A DNA stretch of 17,845 bases from contig CAKQHO010000070.1 of NCBI GenBank assembly GCA_934234185.1, forward strand, positions 1-17,845, written 5' to 3'. The DNA comes from an uncultured Psychrobacillus sp. Its GTDB lineage: Bacteria > Bacillota > Bacilli > Bacillales_A > Planococcaceae. Below the pieces are notes generated by a model. It saw only the letters and a program-made list of their open reading frames with translations. It did no database searches and was not told where the DNA came from. Positions 1-7,238 of this stretch are shown here, piece after piece; the stretch's first letter is position 1; every line of letters begins with the position of its first letter. The position numbers were made by a program, and so were the translations under genes.

Positions 1-58
1 CGGTAGTTCCGCCTTGTATTATTTATATACCCCGGATAAAAATGCTTAAACATCCTAT
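1..58. repeat. 58-bp direct repeat, copy 1 (at window edge)
   Basis: This stretch matches positions 1753-1810 in the same orientation at 54 of 58 bases, and the first 33 bases are identical. Copy 1 begins at the window edge, so the true repeat may extend further left. Read on the minus strand in the frame used by copy 2 it encodes a peptide resembling copy 2 (shared GYINNTRRNYR), but a stop lies just upstream and no ribosome site is seen. It may be a dispersed repeat or a broken paralogue of the 63-aa ORF. Confidence 0.8.
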
Positions 59-149
59 ATGATATTTATTTTTTTAAAGTTAGTTTGTAGAGGAATAAGG
101 CTTCTACACTGATATATCTTTACGTAGAGCAGCAAGATGGGGTCGTTTG

Positions 150-473
150 TCAGGATAGTAGTGGATTGTTTCTAACACTAGGCGTGTTTCTATCCGTATG
201 ATGAATGATATATTGTAGCAAGATATCAGTATTTTGAAGAGATGCTGAGGTAGATATGCTTCGATTCCATGGACGTGTATCCGGAAAAGTGATTAGTCCT
301 CTTTTTTTCATAGCTCGCTCCATCTTTCCAGCTATTCCACATAGTGTGTGATCAGTCCACACGTTAGCCAGTCGTTTCGATTCTCTTTGTACATCATCGT
401 GATTTACCAGTCTCCCGGAGTCCATTAAGTACTTAATGTGCTCCTCTTGCATTATGGAATAACGTTTTGCCAT
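150..473 (-). CDS. hypothetical protein, 107 aa
   Basis: I do not recognise the family. The product is a small, charged, soluble-looking protein with no membrane segment. Its N-terminal 60 residues look well ordered (conspicuous stretches NHDDVQRESKRLA and AGKMERAMKKRGL), while the C-terminal 40 are rich in Ser, Thr and Asn. I chose the ATG at 471-473 because AAAGGTGG stands 8 bases before it. A GTG twelve bases upstream is in frame but lies inside that ribosome site. No clear terminator follows; the downstream DNA runs into the direct-repeat copy at the window edge. The upstream 290 bases have no other gene. The good ribosome site supports expression; the function is unknown. Confidence 0.55.
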   Translation of the reverse strand: MAKRYSIMQEEHIKYLMDSGRLVNHDDVQRESKRLANVWTDHTLCGIAGKMERAMKKRGLITFPDTRPWNRSISTSASLQNTDILLQYIIHHTDRNTPSVRNNPLLS

Positions 474-726
474 AACAAAATCCACCTTTCAAAAGTCTTA
501 TTACAGACTATGCAAGGTGACTGATTTAAATTACATATAATTTCCCTTCTTTCATTCTATGCAATTCCTAGACGAAACTTTACCACTTTTTTAAAAAATT
601 GTTTACAAAAATCCTTGCAGTTATTCGGTTATCCAATGTGTTATTTTCAAATAATTTCCAGAATGAACAGCACTATGTCAAATCTTCGGACATTATGTTA
701 TGTACCATGGTAGGAGTAACTCAAAT

Positions 727-763
727 AAAAAAATGAGCAGCTACCCCTTCTCAGTAGCCACTC
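727..763 (-). terminator. rho-independent terminator of the 152-aa gene
   Basis: On the minus strand the arms at 754-763 and 735-744 pair over 10 bp (two G-U pairs) around a 9-base loop, followed by a seven-T run. It begins 8 bases after the stop of the leftward 152-aa gene, so it belongs to that gene. Confidence 0.75.
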
Positions 764-770
764 TCCTACC

Positions 771-1229
771 TTACCCCCTTGTTAAATGAACACAATTTGC
801 ACGAGAGCTTAGAAAGGCTTCGGTCTCGAACCTTACAGGTTGCCCTTCTTCGTCCACCCAATGGTGCTTATAGTATTTCCCTACATAGGCCTTGAACTCT
901 TCCTCTGTGATTTTTTGTAGATGTCTTGTGACAAATACGGAATTCGCATCCTCTATATTGTAATAATCGACAGAGATAGTTTTATAATAGGCGGGGATAT
1001 CCTGATCCTTTAACGAAATAACGTCATGTAGCTGACCGATGTAGTACTTTTTATGCGTCTCACATAGCTCGATAAAAATAACCTCGCATTGCGTGGAAAT
1101 TTTGGTGCTTAGCTCTTTATCAACCGGCAGGCTGCTCCCTACTGGTACGAGGTATTTATACAAATGATCCTCAAACCTCGCTTGATAAGCAGCACGCTTG
1201 TTAGATATTTTTAGCAGAATTAAATCCAA
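771..1229 (-). CDS. hypothetical protein, 152 aa
   Basis: I do not recognise the family. The product is a soluble, mixed alpha/beta-looking protein with many Tyr, Lys and Glu residues and no signal peptide or membrane segment. The start is a TTG at 1227-1229, supported by AGAGG 8 bases upstream; there is no in-frame ATG near the start. The gene is followed within 10 bases by its own terminator, so it is probably a monocistronic unit. Nothing in its neighbours points to a role. The length of the open frame, the ribosome site and the terminator together make it a convincing gene. Confidence 0.65.
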   Translation of the reverse strand: MDLILLKISNKRAAYQARFEDHLYKYLVPVGSSLPVDKELSTKISTQCEVIFIELCETHKKYYIGQLHDVISLKDQDIPAYYKTISVDYYNIEDANSVFVTRHLQKITEEEFKAYVGKYYKHHWVDEEGQPVRFETEAFLSSRANCVHLTRG

Positions 1230-1277
1230 CAGCTTTTCCTCTATCTCGCTCGCTCCTTTTCTTCCAAATTAATACGA

Positions 1278-1478
1278 ATGACCTTCTCCATAATTTTTAC
1301 TTACTCCATTCGACCAAAACAACTACCAAATCCGATATTTCTGCTGCATTCTATACCTTATTCCTACATATGTAGGTTTATGTATCTAATGGAAGCTAAT
1401 CAAATGTATGTGATTACTCCGATACAAGCTGTCGAAGAAACTGCAAATTCTGATCCGGAACACATAAGAAAAGCGTAG
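1278..1478 (+). CDS. doubtful small ORF, up to 66 aa
   Basis: An open frame of 66 codons. Its first half is low-complexity and looks non-coding. The last 24 codons, starting at the ATG at 1404, look more protein-like (MYVITPIQAVEE onward) and have GGAAG 8 bases before that ATG. The frame ends inside the 5' arm of the hairpin at 1471-1498. It could be a genuine peptide of about 24 aa, the remnant of a longer gene, or chance. Confidence 0.2.
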   Translation: MTFSIIFTYSIRPKQLPNPIFLLHSIPYSYICRFMYLMEANQMYVITPIQAVEETANSDPEHIRKA

Positions 1479-1498
1479 CCCAAATTCGGACTACGCTT
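1469..1498 (-). terminator. hairpin, best read as a leftward terminator
   Basis: Arms 1471-1481 and 1488-1498 enclose a 6-base loop. In minus-strand RNA all 11 positions pair (one G-U) and TTTTCTT follows; in plus-strand RNA one position is a C-A mismatch and the following tract is poor. It therefore fits leftward transcription coming from the 1500-1900 region. The sequence just to its right shares GGAATACACTC with the flank of the terminator at 13282-13320. Confidence 0.55.
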
Positions 1499-1500
1499 CC

Positions 1501-1573
1501 TTCCCTGAACAGGGAATACACTCGGAAAATCTGTTAAATCGTACTGACATTTCGTCTGAAAAAATCTTCAGAC
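1501..1573. repeat. two inverted repeats beside the hairpin terminator
   Basis: TTCCCTG and CAGGGAA form a 7-bp inverted repeat with a 2-base centre at 1501-1516. A second perfect 7-bp hairpin, GTCTGAA with TTCAGAC around a 6-base loop, lies at 1554-1573. With the hairpin at 1471-1498 this makes three foldable segments in about 100 bases. No known RNA family is recognised. Confidence 0.45.
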
Positions 1574-1703
1574 ATTCAGGTGCACTTTATACAAAAAACT
1601 GTCTTTCACTTACGTCATACATAGTATCGGAACCTGAATATATCGATTCCCTACTAGCGTACCTTTCGTCAGTAAAGCAAATCTTCCGCCAAGGCTGTGC
1701 AAA

Positions 1704-1895
1704 TCATCCTTTGGATTTCCTTGTAAACTCATCGTTTACCAGTCCCTTCCTTCGGTAGTTCCGCCTTGTATTATTTATATACCCCAGAGAAAAATGCTTA
1801 AACCTTCTATTTTTAAATACTTTCAATTTTTGTTTTGAAAAGTTTAACGACGCTTTAAATAGTGGCTGTCCTTTTTGATAATGTATATGTTTCAA
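1704..1895 (-). CDS. possible small basic protein, 63 aa
   Basis: I do not recognise the family. The predicted product is very basic (many Lys, Arg) with a conspicuous C-terminal half, GYINNTRRNYRRKGLVNDEF. The TTG start at 1893-1895 has AGAGG 6 bases upstream, which is a good site, and a leftward terminator-like hairpin lies some 200 bases downstream. The DNA encoding residues about 29-48 is the 58-bp direct repeat also found at the window edge. The start is only 43 bases from the start of the divergent 156-aa gene. It may be a true small gene or part of a repeated non-coding element that happens to be open. Confidence 0.35.
   Translation of the reverse strand: MKHIHYQKGQPLFKASLNFSKQKLKVFKNRRFKHFSLGYINNTRRNYRRKGLVNDEFTRKSKG
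1753..1810. repeat. 58-bp direct repeat, copy 2
   Basis: Matches positions 1-58 at 54 of 58 bases, with 33 consecutive identical bases at its left end. The two copies flank about 1.7 kb that contains the 107-aa and 152-aa genes. This copy is inside the 63-aa leftward ORF. Confidence 0.8.
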
Positions 1896-1917
1896 TCATA
1901 TCCTCTATTTATAGAAT
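1890..1917 (+). promoter_or_regulatory. candidate sigma-A promoter of the 156-aa gene
   Basis: TTTCAA at 1890-1895 and TAGAAT at 1912-1917 are separated by 16 bases and end 21 bases before the ATG. The match is reasonable but the -35 element is imperfect. Confidence 0.35.
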
Positions 1918-1938
1918 ACATTTATAAAGGGGATCTTC

Positions 1939-2409
1939 ATGATAAGAAAAAGGAGAAGTAACAGCCTCTCACCTTTTGTTATCATTATCATATCCATCGG
2001 TTTTTTACTTATCTTGATAGGCTCTTTTAATTTTCTGTTTTCACCGAGCTACAAACCTAAAAAAGTAGTAGCCGCATTTTATACGCATGAACAACGCGGA
2101 AACTTCTCTAACTCATGGGAATTGCTTCATCCCCTTATGAAAGAGAGATGGAGTAAAACAGAATTCATGACGGACCGCCTCCATGTTTTTGTTGGCCATT
2201 TTGGGACAGATACGTTCCAGTTTTCAATAGGAGAATCTAGAAAAATAAAAGATTGGAAAATGACTGAGGAAGCAACACCAGTGGACGAAGCGTATAAATT
2301 TAATGTCATTCAAACGTATAGAGGAAAATACGGAAAGTTCAGCTTTGTACAAGAGGTATACGTGGTGAAAGAGGAAGATGAATGGAAAATTTTGTGGGAT
2401 TATAATTAG
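1939..2409 (+). CDS. membrane-anchored protein, NTF2-like-looking, 156 aa
   Basis: The product begins with a short basic stretch (IRKRRSN), then one strongly hydrophobic segment at about residues 13-35, then a soluble domain of about 120 residues. A single N-terminal anchor with the domain outside the cell is the likely arrangement; there is no lipobox Cys. The soluble part (VVAAFYTHEQRGNFSNSWELL, closing with DEWKILWDYN) resembles NTF2/DUF4878-type domains by general pattern only. The ATG is preceded by AAAGGGG at 6 bases, and a good terminator follows 33 bases after the stop, so it is probably monocistronic. Its function is unknown. Confidence 0.75.
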   Translation: MIRKRRSNSLSPFVIIIISIGFLLILIGSFNFLFSPSYKPKKVVAAFYTHEQRGNFSNSWELLHPLMKERWSKTEFMTDRLHVFVGHFGTDTFQFSIGESRKIKDWKMTEEATPVDEAYKFNVIQTYRGKYGKFSFVQEVYVVKEEDEWKILWDYN

Positions 2410-2442
2410 TTCCTTCATAGAAAGAATCATAGGGAAAGACGT

Positions 2443-2498
2443 GCATCTTTAAATATAAATCTTATTATTTGGAGATGCCTTTTCTTTCCTTTTTTTTC
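2443..2498 (+). terminator. rho-independent terminator of the 156-aa gene
   Basis: Arms 2443-2454 and 2467-2478 pair over 12 bp (two G-U) around a 12-base loop, and are followed by CTTTTC and then an eight-T run. It lies between two convergent genes and is oriented for rightward transcription. Confidence 0.8.
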
Positions 2499-2512
2499 AG
2501 TATTAATTTACT

Positions 2513-3178
2513 TTAGATCTTATTCGTTTCAACGGTATTTATTGACGCCACCATATCTGATAACCACTCTTCACATTTCACTAGAATACGAGGAAATGGA
2601 TGCCTAGGGTATTTCTTTGTTTTATCCCAAGCAGCAATTGGTTGCTTGCCATAGGAGACCAATATATTTTCAACATCTAACAATCCATAGCTATTTGCCA
2701 TTCTCCTTGCATTTGGACTTGCTCCCCATCCATAAAGAAGTACATTAGCCGAAGAAATAATCTTTTTCCATTCTGAAGGGTTGGCTAAAAAACGAGAGTG
2801 GGCAACTCCTTCTCTTTCACATGTCTTTACTAGTACTTCAAACTCTTTACTATTACCTTCACACAAGTCAGAAAGATTTAAAATGGTCAGCTTTTCCCAT
2901 CGTTGCTCTTCCATTAGCCGCATCAATTGATACTGTGTAGAGTCCGGCTTTGCTTTTTTCCATCCATCGAAAAGTTCCTCTGAAACAGGACTACAGCTTC
3001 CTGGATTTAACATAATCATAACAGCATCCGCTTTTTGGTCAGCCATATCTCTATATGCTATACCCTTTTTACATATGAATGCCTCTGGTCTAGTTCTTAT
3101 CAATCTTCCCCCAACTGACAGTTCTTTAAATATCCCTATTACTTCATACCTTTCATTTAGCTCCGTACTATTTAACAT
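2513..3178 (-). CDS. DUF1643-like protein, 221 aa
   Basis: The order of motifs fits the DUF1643 family: MLNPGS at residues 56-61, a D-S-T at 79-81, LNLSDL at 100-105, YGWG at 149-152 and a PRHPFP stretch at 191-196 near the C-terminus. That family is widespread and, as far as I know, has no established biochemical role. The protein looks soluble and full length. ATG at 3176-3178 is preceded by GGGGTGA at about 4 bases. It converges on the 156-aa gene and sits outside the catabolic locus, with no partner gene beside it. Confidence 0.7.
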   Translation of the reverse strand: MLNSTELNERYEVIGIFKELSVGGRLIRTRPEAFICKKGIAYRDMADQKADAVMIMLNPGSCSPVSEELFDGWKKAKPDSTQYQLMRLMEEQRWEKLTILNLSDLCEGNSKEFEVLVKTCEREGVAHSRFLANPSEWKKIISSANVLLYGWGASPNARRMANSYGLLDVENILVSYGKQPIAAWDKTKKYPRHPFPRILVKCEEWLSDMVASINTVETNKI

Positions 3179-3310
3179 TCAATCACCCCATATTCTTTTA
3201 TATACTTTAAATTCTACTTTTCACATTAAACACCTCCTATATAGAGCTCAAAAAATAATTAGAAGACAATGTTTTAATAAGCAGCTAATGTCTAGTAGAT
3301 TCTTTACAAA

Positions 3311-3343
3311 TAAAAAAGCGCAGTCCCACAGGACCACGCTTTT
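3311..3343 (-). terminator. terminator of the leftward catabolic operon
   Basis: In minus-strand RNA the arms 3331-3343 and 3314-3326 pair at all 13 positions (two G-U) around the loop TGTG, and the run TTTTTTA follows. In plus-strand RNA the two G-U positions become C-A and A-C mismatches, so the hairpin is built for leftward transcripts. It lies about 100 bases after the stop of the acyl-CoA ligase gene. Confidence 0.85.
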
Positions 3344-3444
3344 CTTACAATTGGAAAATTTGTAAATGTGCTAAGTTAAAACTTACACCATTGAAGGAAG
3401 AGATAAGTATGGTATTAATTCTAATGAACTGCCTTTTTAGTCAA

Positions 3445-5055
3445 CTAGACTTTCTCAGCATTCTTACGTAACAAACGACGTAATAACTTACCAGAATTAG
3501 TTTTTGGTACGCTCTCTATAAATTCAACTTCTCTAGGATATTTATAAGCTGACATTCTTTCTTTTGCCCAATTAACGATTTCTTCTTCCGTTGCTATTAC
3601 ATTCGGTTTTAACACAACAAATGCTTTTACTGATTCACCTCGGACCGCATCCGGTATACCAATAACAGCCACTTCACTAATTTTTTCATTTTTTGCGAGC
3701 ATTTTTTCAACCTCTTCTGGATAAACACTATAACCTGAACACTTAATCATTTCCTTTGCTCTTCCTAAAAAATATAAAAATCCATCTTCATCAATAATTC
3801 CCATGTCACCAGTTACAAAATAGCTTTCAAAAAATGATTTTTTCGTTTCTTCTTCTTTTCCTTTATATCCTTTAAATACACTTGGCCCTTTTACTAAAAT
3901 CATGCCTTGTACGTTTATAGGCATTTCCTCCGAATAGTCATCTACGTTTACAATTTTTATTTCTGTACCCTCAGGTGCCTTACCATTGGCTCCGTATTTA
4001 ATTTGATTTGGTGGAGTTAATGAATTTCCTGTGTGAGTTTCGCTCATGCCATATGCAAATTCCATTAACGGAATACCCGTGTATTCTTCCCACTGATCAG
4101 AAATTTCCTTTGATAATTGAATTCCAAAGCTAGTGACAATGTTAATAATTAATGAAGAGAAATCTGTATTTTTCATCTTTTCCTCACTCATCATTTGGAT
4201 ATTCATAGGGGTAGTTGTATATAAAATTGTAGCCTTATATTTTTCTAAAGCTTGTAAGTAGCCTATCGGTTCAAAGCGTGTAAGCAATATTACCGTTGAT
4301 CCCGTAATGAATGGACTCATCATCCCCACCAATTTCCCAGCAATATGGAAAATAGGCATAATACTAATAACATTATCTATTTCTCGGAAATGAAAGTTAT
4401 CTGCAACAGCAGTTGCCTGATACTCGGAATTCTTAAAAGTTAACATCGCCCCTTTTGGAGCTCCGGTTGTACCTGACGTATAAACAATCAGCCCAACATC
4501 ATCCGTCATATTAATCTCGACTAATTTAATTGCACCTTCATAATTTGCATTGCTCATAATATCCTTCCAATTAACAGTACCTTCAAAGGAAGCTGAAGCA
4601 ATCTTCTCTGGAAAATTCGGATATGGTTCATCCGGCAAATAATCTTTGTAATTAATTAAAATTTTATATTGTACTTGTGTTTCCTCTTCCATATTTAAAA
4701 ATGTTGGGTAAAGATCAGGAGAAGTAATAAATACTTTTGCTTGTAAATCTGTTAGTTGATAATGTAGTTCCCATTCTTTAAACATTGGATTACAGGGCCC
4801 AACTATAGCACCAATCCGCTGTGTTGCATAAAATGCAATGATATATTGCGGAGAATTTTGTAAATATAGAGCTACTGTATCTCCTTTTTGAATATTAATA
4901 CTTTGTAAGTAGTTTGCAAACTTATTAATATCATCATTTAGTTGTTTATAAGAAATTTCTTTGCCGTAAAAATTAATAGCGGTTTTTGATGGATTTGAGT
5001 TGGCGTACTCTGAAATATATTGATCAATCGGTTTATCTTTCAAATTATTTAACAT
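3445..5055 (-). CDS. acyl-CoA ligase (AMP-forming), 536 aa
   Basis: Class I adenylate-forming enzyme that should activate a carboxylic acid to its CoA thioester with ATP. All signature motifs are visible: phosphate loop TSGTTGAPK at 193-201, YGMSET at 335-340, TGD at 415-417, GRAKEMIKCSGYSVYPEEVE at 431-450, and the catalytic lysine K523 in TNSGK. Length is normal. It resembles the CaiC/medium-chain ligase group, but motifs do not fix the substrate. ATG at 5053-5055 is preceded by GAGGGAT at about 5 bases, and the gene starts 9 bases after the stop of the crotonase-like gene. It is the last gene of the leftward operon and presumably makes the CoA ester that the other operon enzymes use. Confidence 0.92.
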   Translation of the reverse strand: MLNNLKDKPIDQYISEYANSNPSKTAINFYGKEISYKQLNDDINKFANYLQSINIQKGDTVALYLQNSPQYIIAFYATQRIGAIVGPCNPMFKEWELHYQLTDLQAKVFITSPDLYPTFLNMEEETQVQYKILINYKDYLPDEPYPNFPEKIASASFEGTVNWKDIMSNANYEGAIKLVEINMTDDVGLIVYTSGTTGAPKGAMLTFKNSEYQATAVADNFHFREIDNVISIMPIFHIAGKLVGMMSPFITGSTVILLTRFEPIGYLQALEKYKATILYTTTPMNIQMMSEEKMKNTDFSSLIINIVTSFGIQLSKEISDQWEEYTGIPLMEFAYGMSETHTGNSLTPPNQIKYGANGKAPEGTEIKIVNVDDYSEEMPINVQGMILVKGPSVFKGYKGKEEETKKSFFESYFVTGDMGIIDEDGFLYFLGRAKEMIKCSGYSVYPEEVEKMLAKNEKISEVAVIGIPDAVRGESVKAFVVLKPNVIATEEEIVNWAKERMSAYKYPREVEFIESVPKTNSGKLLRRLLRKNAEKV

Positions 5056-5064
5056 AGTAATCCC

Positions 5065-5844
5065 TCAATTTCCAGTAAATTTTGGTTCTCTCTTTTCAAC
5101 AAATGCTTGTATTCCTTCTTTATGATCCTCTGAATAATAAGAAGCAAGTGTAGATAATGTCTGCAACTTAAATGCCTGTTCATAATCCATCCCTGCTGAG
5201 GAATGCATCGCTTTTTTCATAAGACCAATGGCTTTGGTAGCACTTTTTCTAAGTTTATCTGCTAATTGTTGAACACTTTCATCAAGGTTTTCTATAGAAG
5301 TAACTTCATGAATGATTCCTAGTTTGTAGGCTGACTCAGTATCCAACATTTCTCCTAAATATAAATATTTAGCTGCTTGATGATAACCTATACGCTGCTG
5401 TAATAAATAGGTACCTGAAGCAAATCCTCGTAATACAAAAGGGAGGCCAAATTTTGATTCTTCACTCGCTATTATAAAGTCGGCGGCTAAAGCAATTTCA
5501 AATCCAGCTCCGAGAGCATATTTATGAACAACTACAATGATAGGTTTTTCTAGTTCTTTCATTGCCAGGACGATTTGGGGATAACCTTCATAGTATTCTT
5601 TTAATTTATCACTAGGATTGGGATTGGCTATTGTCCCCATATCAACAAGATCGTCTCCTGCACAATAAGCACGACCACTCCCCTTCATAACAATTACTCG
5701 TACTAAATCATCTTTTCCAGCATCTTTTAAAGAAGATAGAATATCAGCAATCATATCGTTATTTAGTGCATTTAACGCTTCCGGCCGATTTAACGTAATC
5801 GTAGCAATCCCATCGTCTTTAGAATAAATAACTTGTTTACTCAC
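5065..5844 (-). CDS. crotonase-family protein with a missing active-site Glu, 259 aa
   Basis: Crotonase fold: NRPEALNAL near residues 19-26, oxyanion-hole segments around CAGDD (61-65) and GAGFE (112-116), and a C-terminal KEGIQAFVEKREPKF tail. Classical enoyl-CoA hydratases use two glutamates 20 residues apart. Here the first is present (E116) but the second position is F136, in KFGLPFVLRG. Simple hydration of an enoyl-CoA is therefore unlikely. Isomerase, decarboxylase, hydrolase or C-C lyase activity is possible in this superfamily. The start is GTG at 5842-5844, overlapping the thioesterase stop by one base, with GGAGGAAGG embedded in the end of that gene, so translation is probably coupled. 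The family is certain; the reaction is open. Confidence 0.88.
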   Translation of the reverse strand: MSKQVIYSKDDGIATITLNRPEALNALNNDMIADILSSLKDAGKDDLVRVIVMKGSGRAYCAGDDLVDMGTIANPNPSDKLKEYYEGYPQIVLAMKELEKPIIVVVHKYALGAGFEIALAADFIIASEESKFGLPFVLRGFASGTYLLQQRIGYHQAAKYLYLGEMLDTESAYKLGIIHEVTSIENLDESVQQLADKLRKSATKAIGLMKKAMHSSAGMDYEQAFKLQTLSTLASYYSEDHKEGIQAFVEKREPKFTGN

Positions 5845-6245
5845 TATCCTTCCTCCTTCAAAATATGACCTTCTAAGATTTTCTTTATCGGTTCACTAAT
5901 TGGTTCGCTACACTGCCTCTCTGCATTAAAATTGACATAAATTGTAGAGGCTATAATGCATTTCGTATTACTTTGCCAGATTTCTTCATACAGTTCTAAA
6001 CTTGCATTCCCGATGCGTTTAATCCAGCATTTAATTTGCACTTCTTTTCCGAAATATATTTGAGCTTTATATTCAACACAACTTTTGACAATTACCATTC
6101 TCCAATTTTGAAAATCATCTTCAGGATTAAATATTTTAAATAACTCATTTCTTCCAGCTTCTAACCAAACTGGTATAGTAGTATTATTAATGTGTCCTAC
6201 CCCATCTGTTTCAGAAACACGAGGATGAATAATTGTTTCAAACAT
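5844..6245 (-). CDS. hotdog-fold acyl-CoA thioesterase, 133 aa
   Basis: A 4HBT/YbgC-type thioesterase, which hydrolyses or trims a CoA thioester in the cytoplasm. The N-terminal motif SETDGVGHINN (residues 11-21) carries the likely catalytic Asp14 and the conserved GHINN turn. I prefer the ATG at 6243-6245, which gives the usual family length with AAAGG 11 bases upstream; an in-frame GTG 48 bases earlier has no convincing ribosome site. It follows the 3-hydroxyacyl-CoA dehydrogenase after 99 bases, the largest gap in the operon, and its last codons contain the ribosome site of the next gene. It may release a product acid or recycle CoA from a dead-end ester; the substrate cannot be read from the sequence. 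Confidence 0.82.
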   Translation of the reverse strand: MFETIIHPRVSETDGVGHINNTTIPVWLEAGRNELFKIFNPEDDFQNWRMVIVKSCVEYKAQIYFGKEVQIKCWIKRIGNASLELYEEIWQSNTKCIIASTIYVNFNAERQCSEPISEPIKKILEGHILKEEG

Positions 6246-6344
6246 TTGTAACACAACCTTTAGTCTATAATTTGATTGAACATAACAGTCCACGTTCCAT
6301 TGGCAACTATTATTTAATCTGCAGAAAGTTCAATGAATAGCTGG

Positions 6345-7190
6345 TTATGAGTATTTATAAAATCCTTCACCGCTTTTTCTACCTAGTTTTCCACTTTCAA
6401 CAAGTTTTTTTAGAAGTGGACATGGTCGGTATTTTGAATCAGCAAAGTCGGTATAGAGGGTTTCTAGTGCCGATAAGGTCGTATCTAAACCACATTCATC
6501 TGCTAGCTTTAACGGACCAATAGGATGATTTGCTCCTAACTTCATCGCATTATCAACTTCCTCAACCGGTGTCCCTTCCATTACTAAAAAGGCAGCCTCA
6601 TTCATCATTGGTAATAATATTCTATTTACAATGAAACCCGGATAATCTTGTGCAACAACTATTTTTTTATTAATTTTCTCCCCAAAGTATTTAATCTCCT
6701 CTATAACTTCACTGGATGTAGATAATGATTTCACAATTTCAAGCAAGCTCATTAGGGGAACTGGGCTAAAGAAATGCATCCCAATTACACGATGAGGGCG
6801 GTTTGTAACAGAACCGATTTCAGCAATCGATAAGGAAGATGTATTGCTTGCCAAAATAGCATTTGGTTGAATTACTAAATCAAGCTTTTTAAACATTTCC
6901 TTTTTCATGTTCATGTTTTCGGGAATTGCTTCAATCACTAAATCTACTTCTTTAGCTTCTTCTAAATTTGTAGAAAACTGAATGTTTTTGAGAATTTGAA
7001 GCTCGTCTTCATCTGTATATTTTTCTCTTTTTAACATGGAGCTTATACTTTTCTTAATGAACTGCTTTCCACGTTCGAGGTCACCTTCTGAACGATCCAC
7101 TAATATTACCGGAGTTCCTGCTAATGCAATAACTTGAGCAATACCGCTACCCATTAAACCGGCACCAACAACCAAGACTTGATTAATCAT
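6345..7190 (-). CDS. L-3-hydroxyacyl-CoA dehydrogenase, 281 aa
   Basis: NAD-dependent oxidation of a 3-hydroxyacyl-CoA to the 3-oxoacyl-CoA. The Rossmann loop GAGLMG is at 9-14 with D32 at the end of the second strand, which favours NAD. Catalytic positions match the family spacing: S118 in SNTSSLS, H139 in GMHFFSP, E151 in LLEIV and N189 in PGFIVNR. The C-terminal domain ends with GRKSGEGFYKYS. Length is normal for monofunctional Hbd/PaaH-type enzymes. ATG at 7188-7190 has AAAGGGG 10 bases upstream, 48 bases after the permease gene. Together with the hydratase it supplies two consecutive beta-oxidation steps, but no thiolase gene is present in the window. L-carnitine dehydrogenase is a distant relative; nothing here specifically favours it. 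Confidence 0.92.
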   Translation of the reverse strand: MINQVLVVGAGLMGSGIAQVIALAGTPVILVDRSEGDLERGKQFIKKSISSMLKREKYTDEDELQILKNIQFSTNLEEAKEVDLVIEAIPENMNMKKEMFKKLDLVIQPNAILASNTSSLSIAEIGSVTNRPHRVIGMHFFSPVPLMSLLEIVKSLSTSSEVIEEIKYFGEKINKKIVVAQDYPGFIVNRILLPMMNEAAFLVMEGTPVEEVDNAMKLGANHPIGPLKLADECGLDTTLSALETLYTDFADSKYRPCPLLKKLVESGKLGRKSGEGFYKYS

Positions 7191-7238
7191 GTAAAGTTAT
7201 CCCCTTTGCGACATAATTTTCTATTAGGCATAGTTGCT

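Noticed and set aside
703..712. Palindrome TACCATGGTA
   Set aside because: Ten bases, single copy and not placed at a promoter; it may well be chance.
3075..3365. Rightward open frame of 96 codons
   Set aside because: It overlaps the DUF1643-like gene on the other strand and runs through the operon terminator; its composition is that of a non-coding strand.
6264..6292. Internal promoter TGGACT-17-TATAGA before the thioesterase gene
   Set aside because: The -35 is weak and the predicted start of transcription would fall on the ribosome site of the gene.
6246..6293. GTG start 16 codons upstream for the thioesterase
   Set aside because: No clear ribosome site, and the family motif normally begins about ten residues from the N-terminus, as it does with the ATG at 6245.
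3445..7190. L-carnitine degradation
   Set aside because: The ligase type and the thioesterase next to a dehydrogenase recall it, but the dehydrogenase has all the residues and length of a normal 3-hydroxyacyl-CoA enzyme and there is no betaine transporter.
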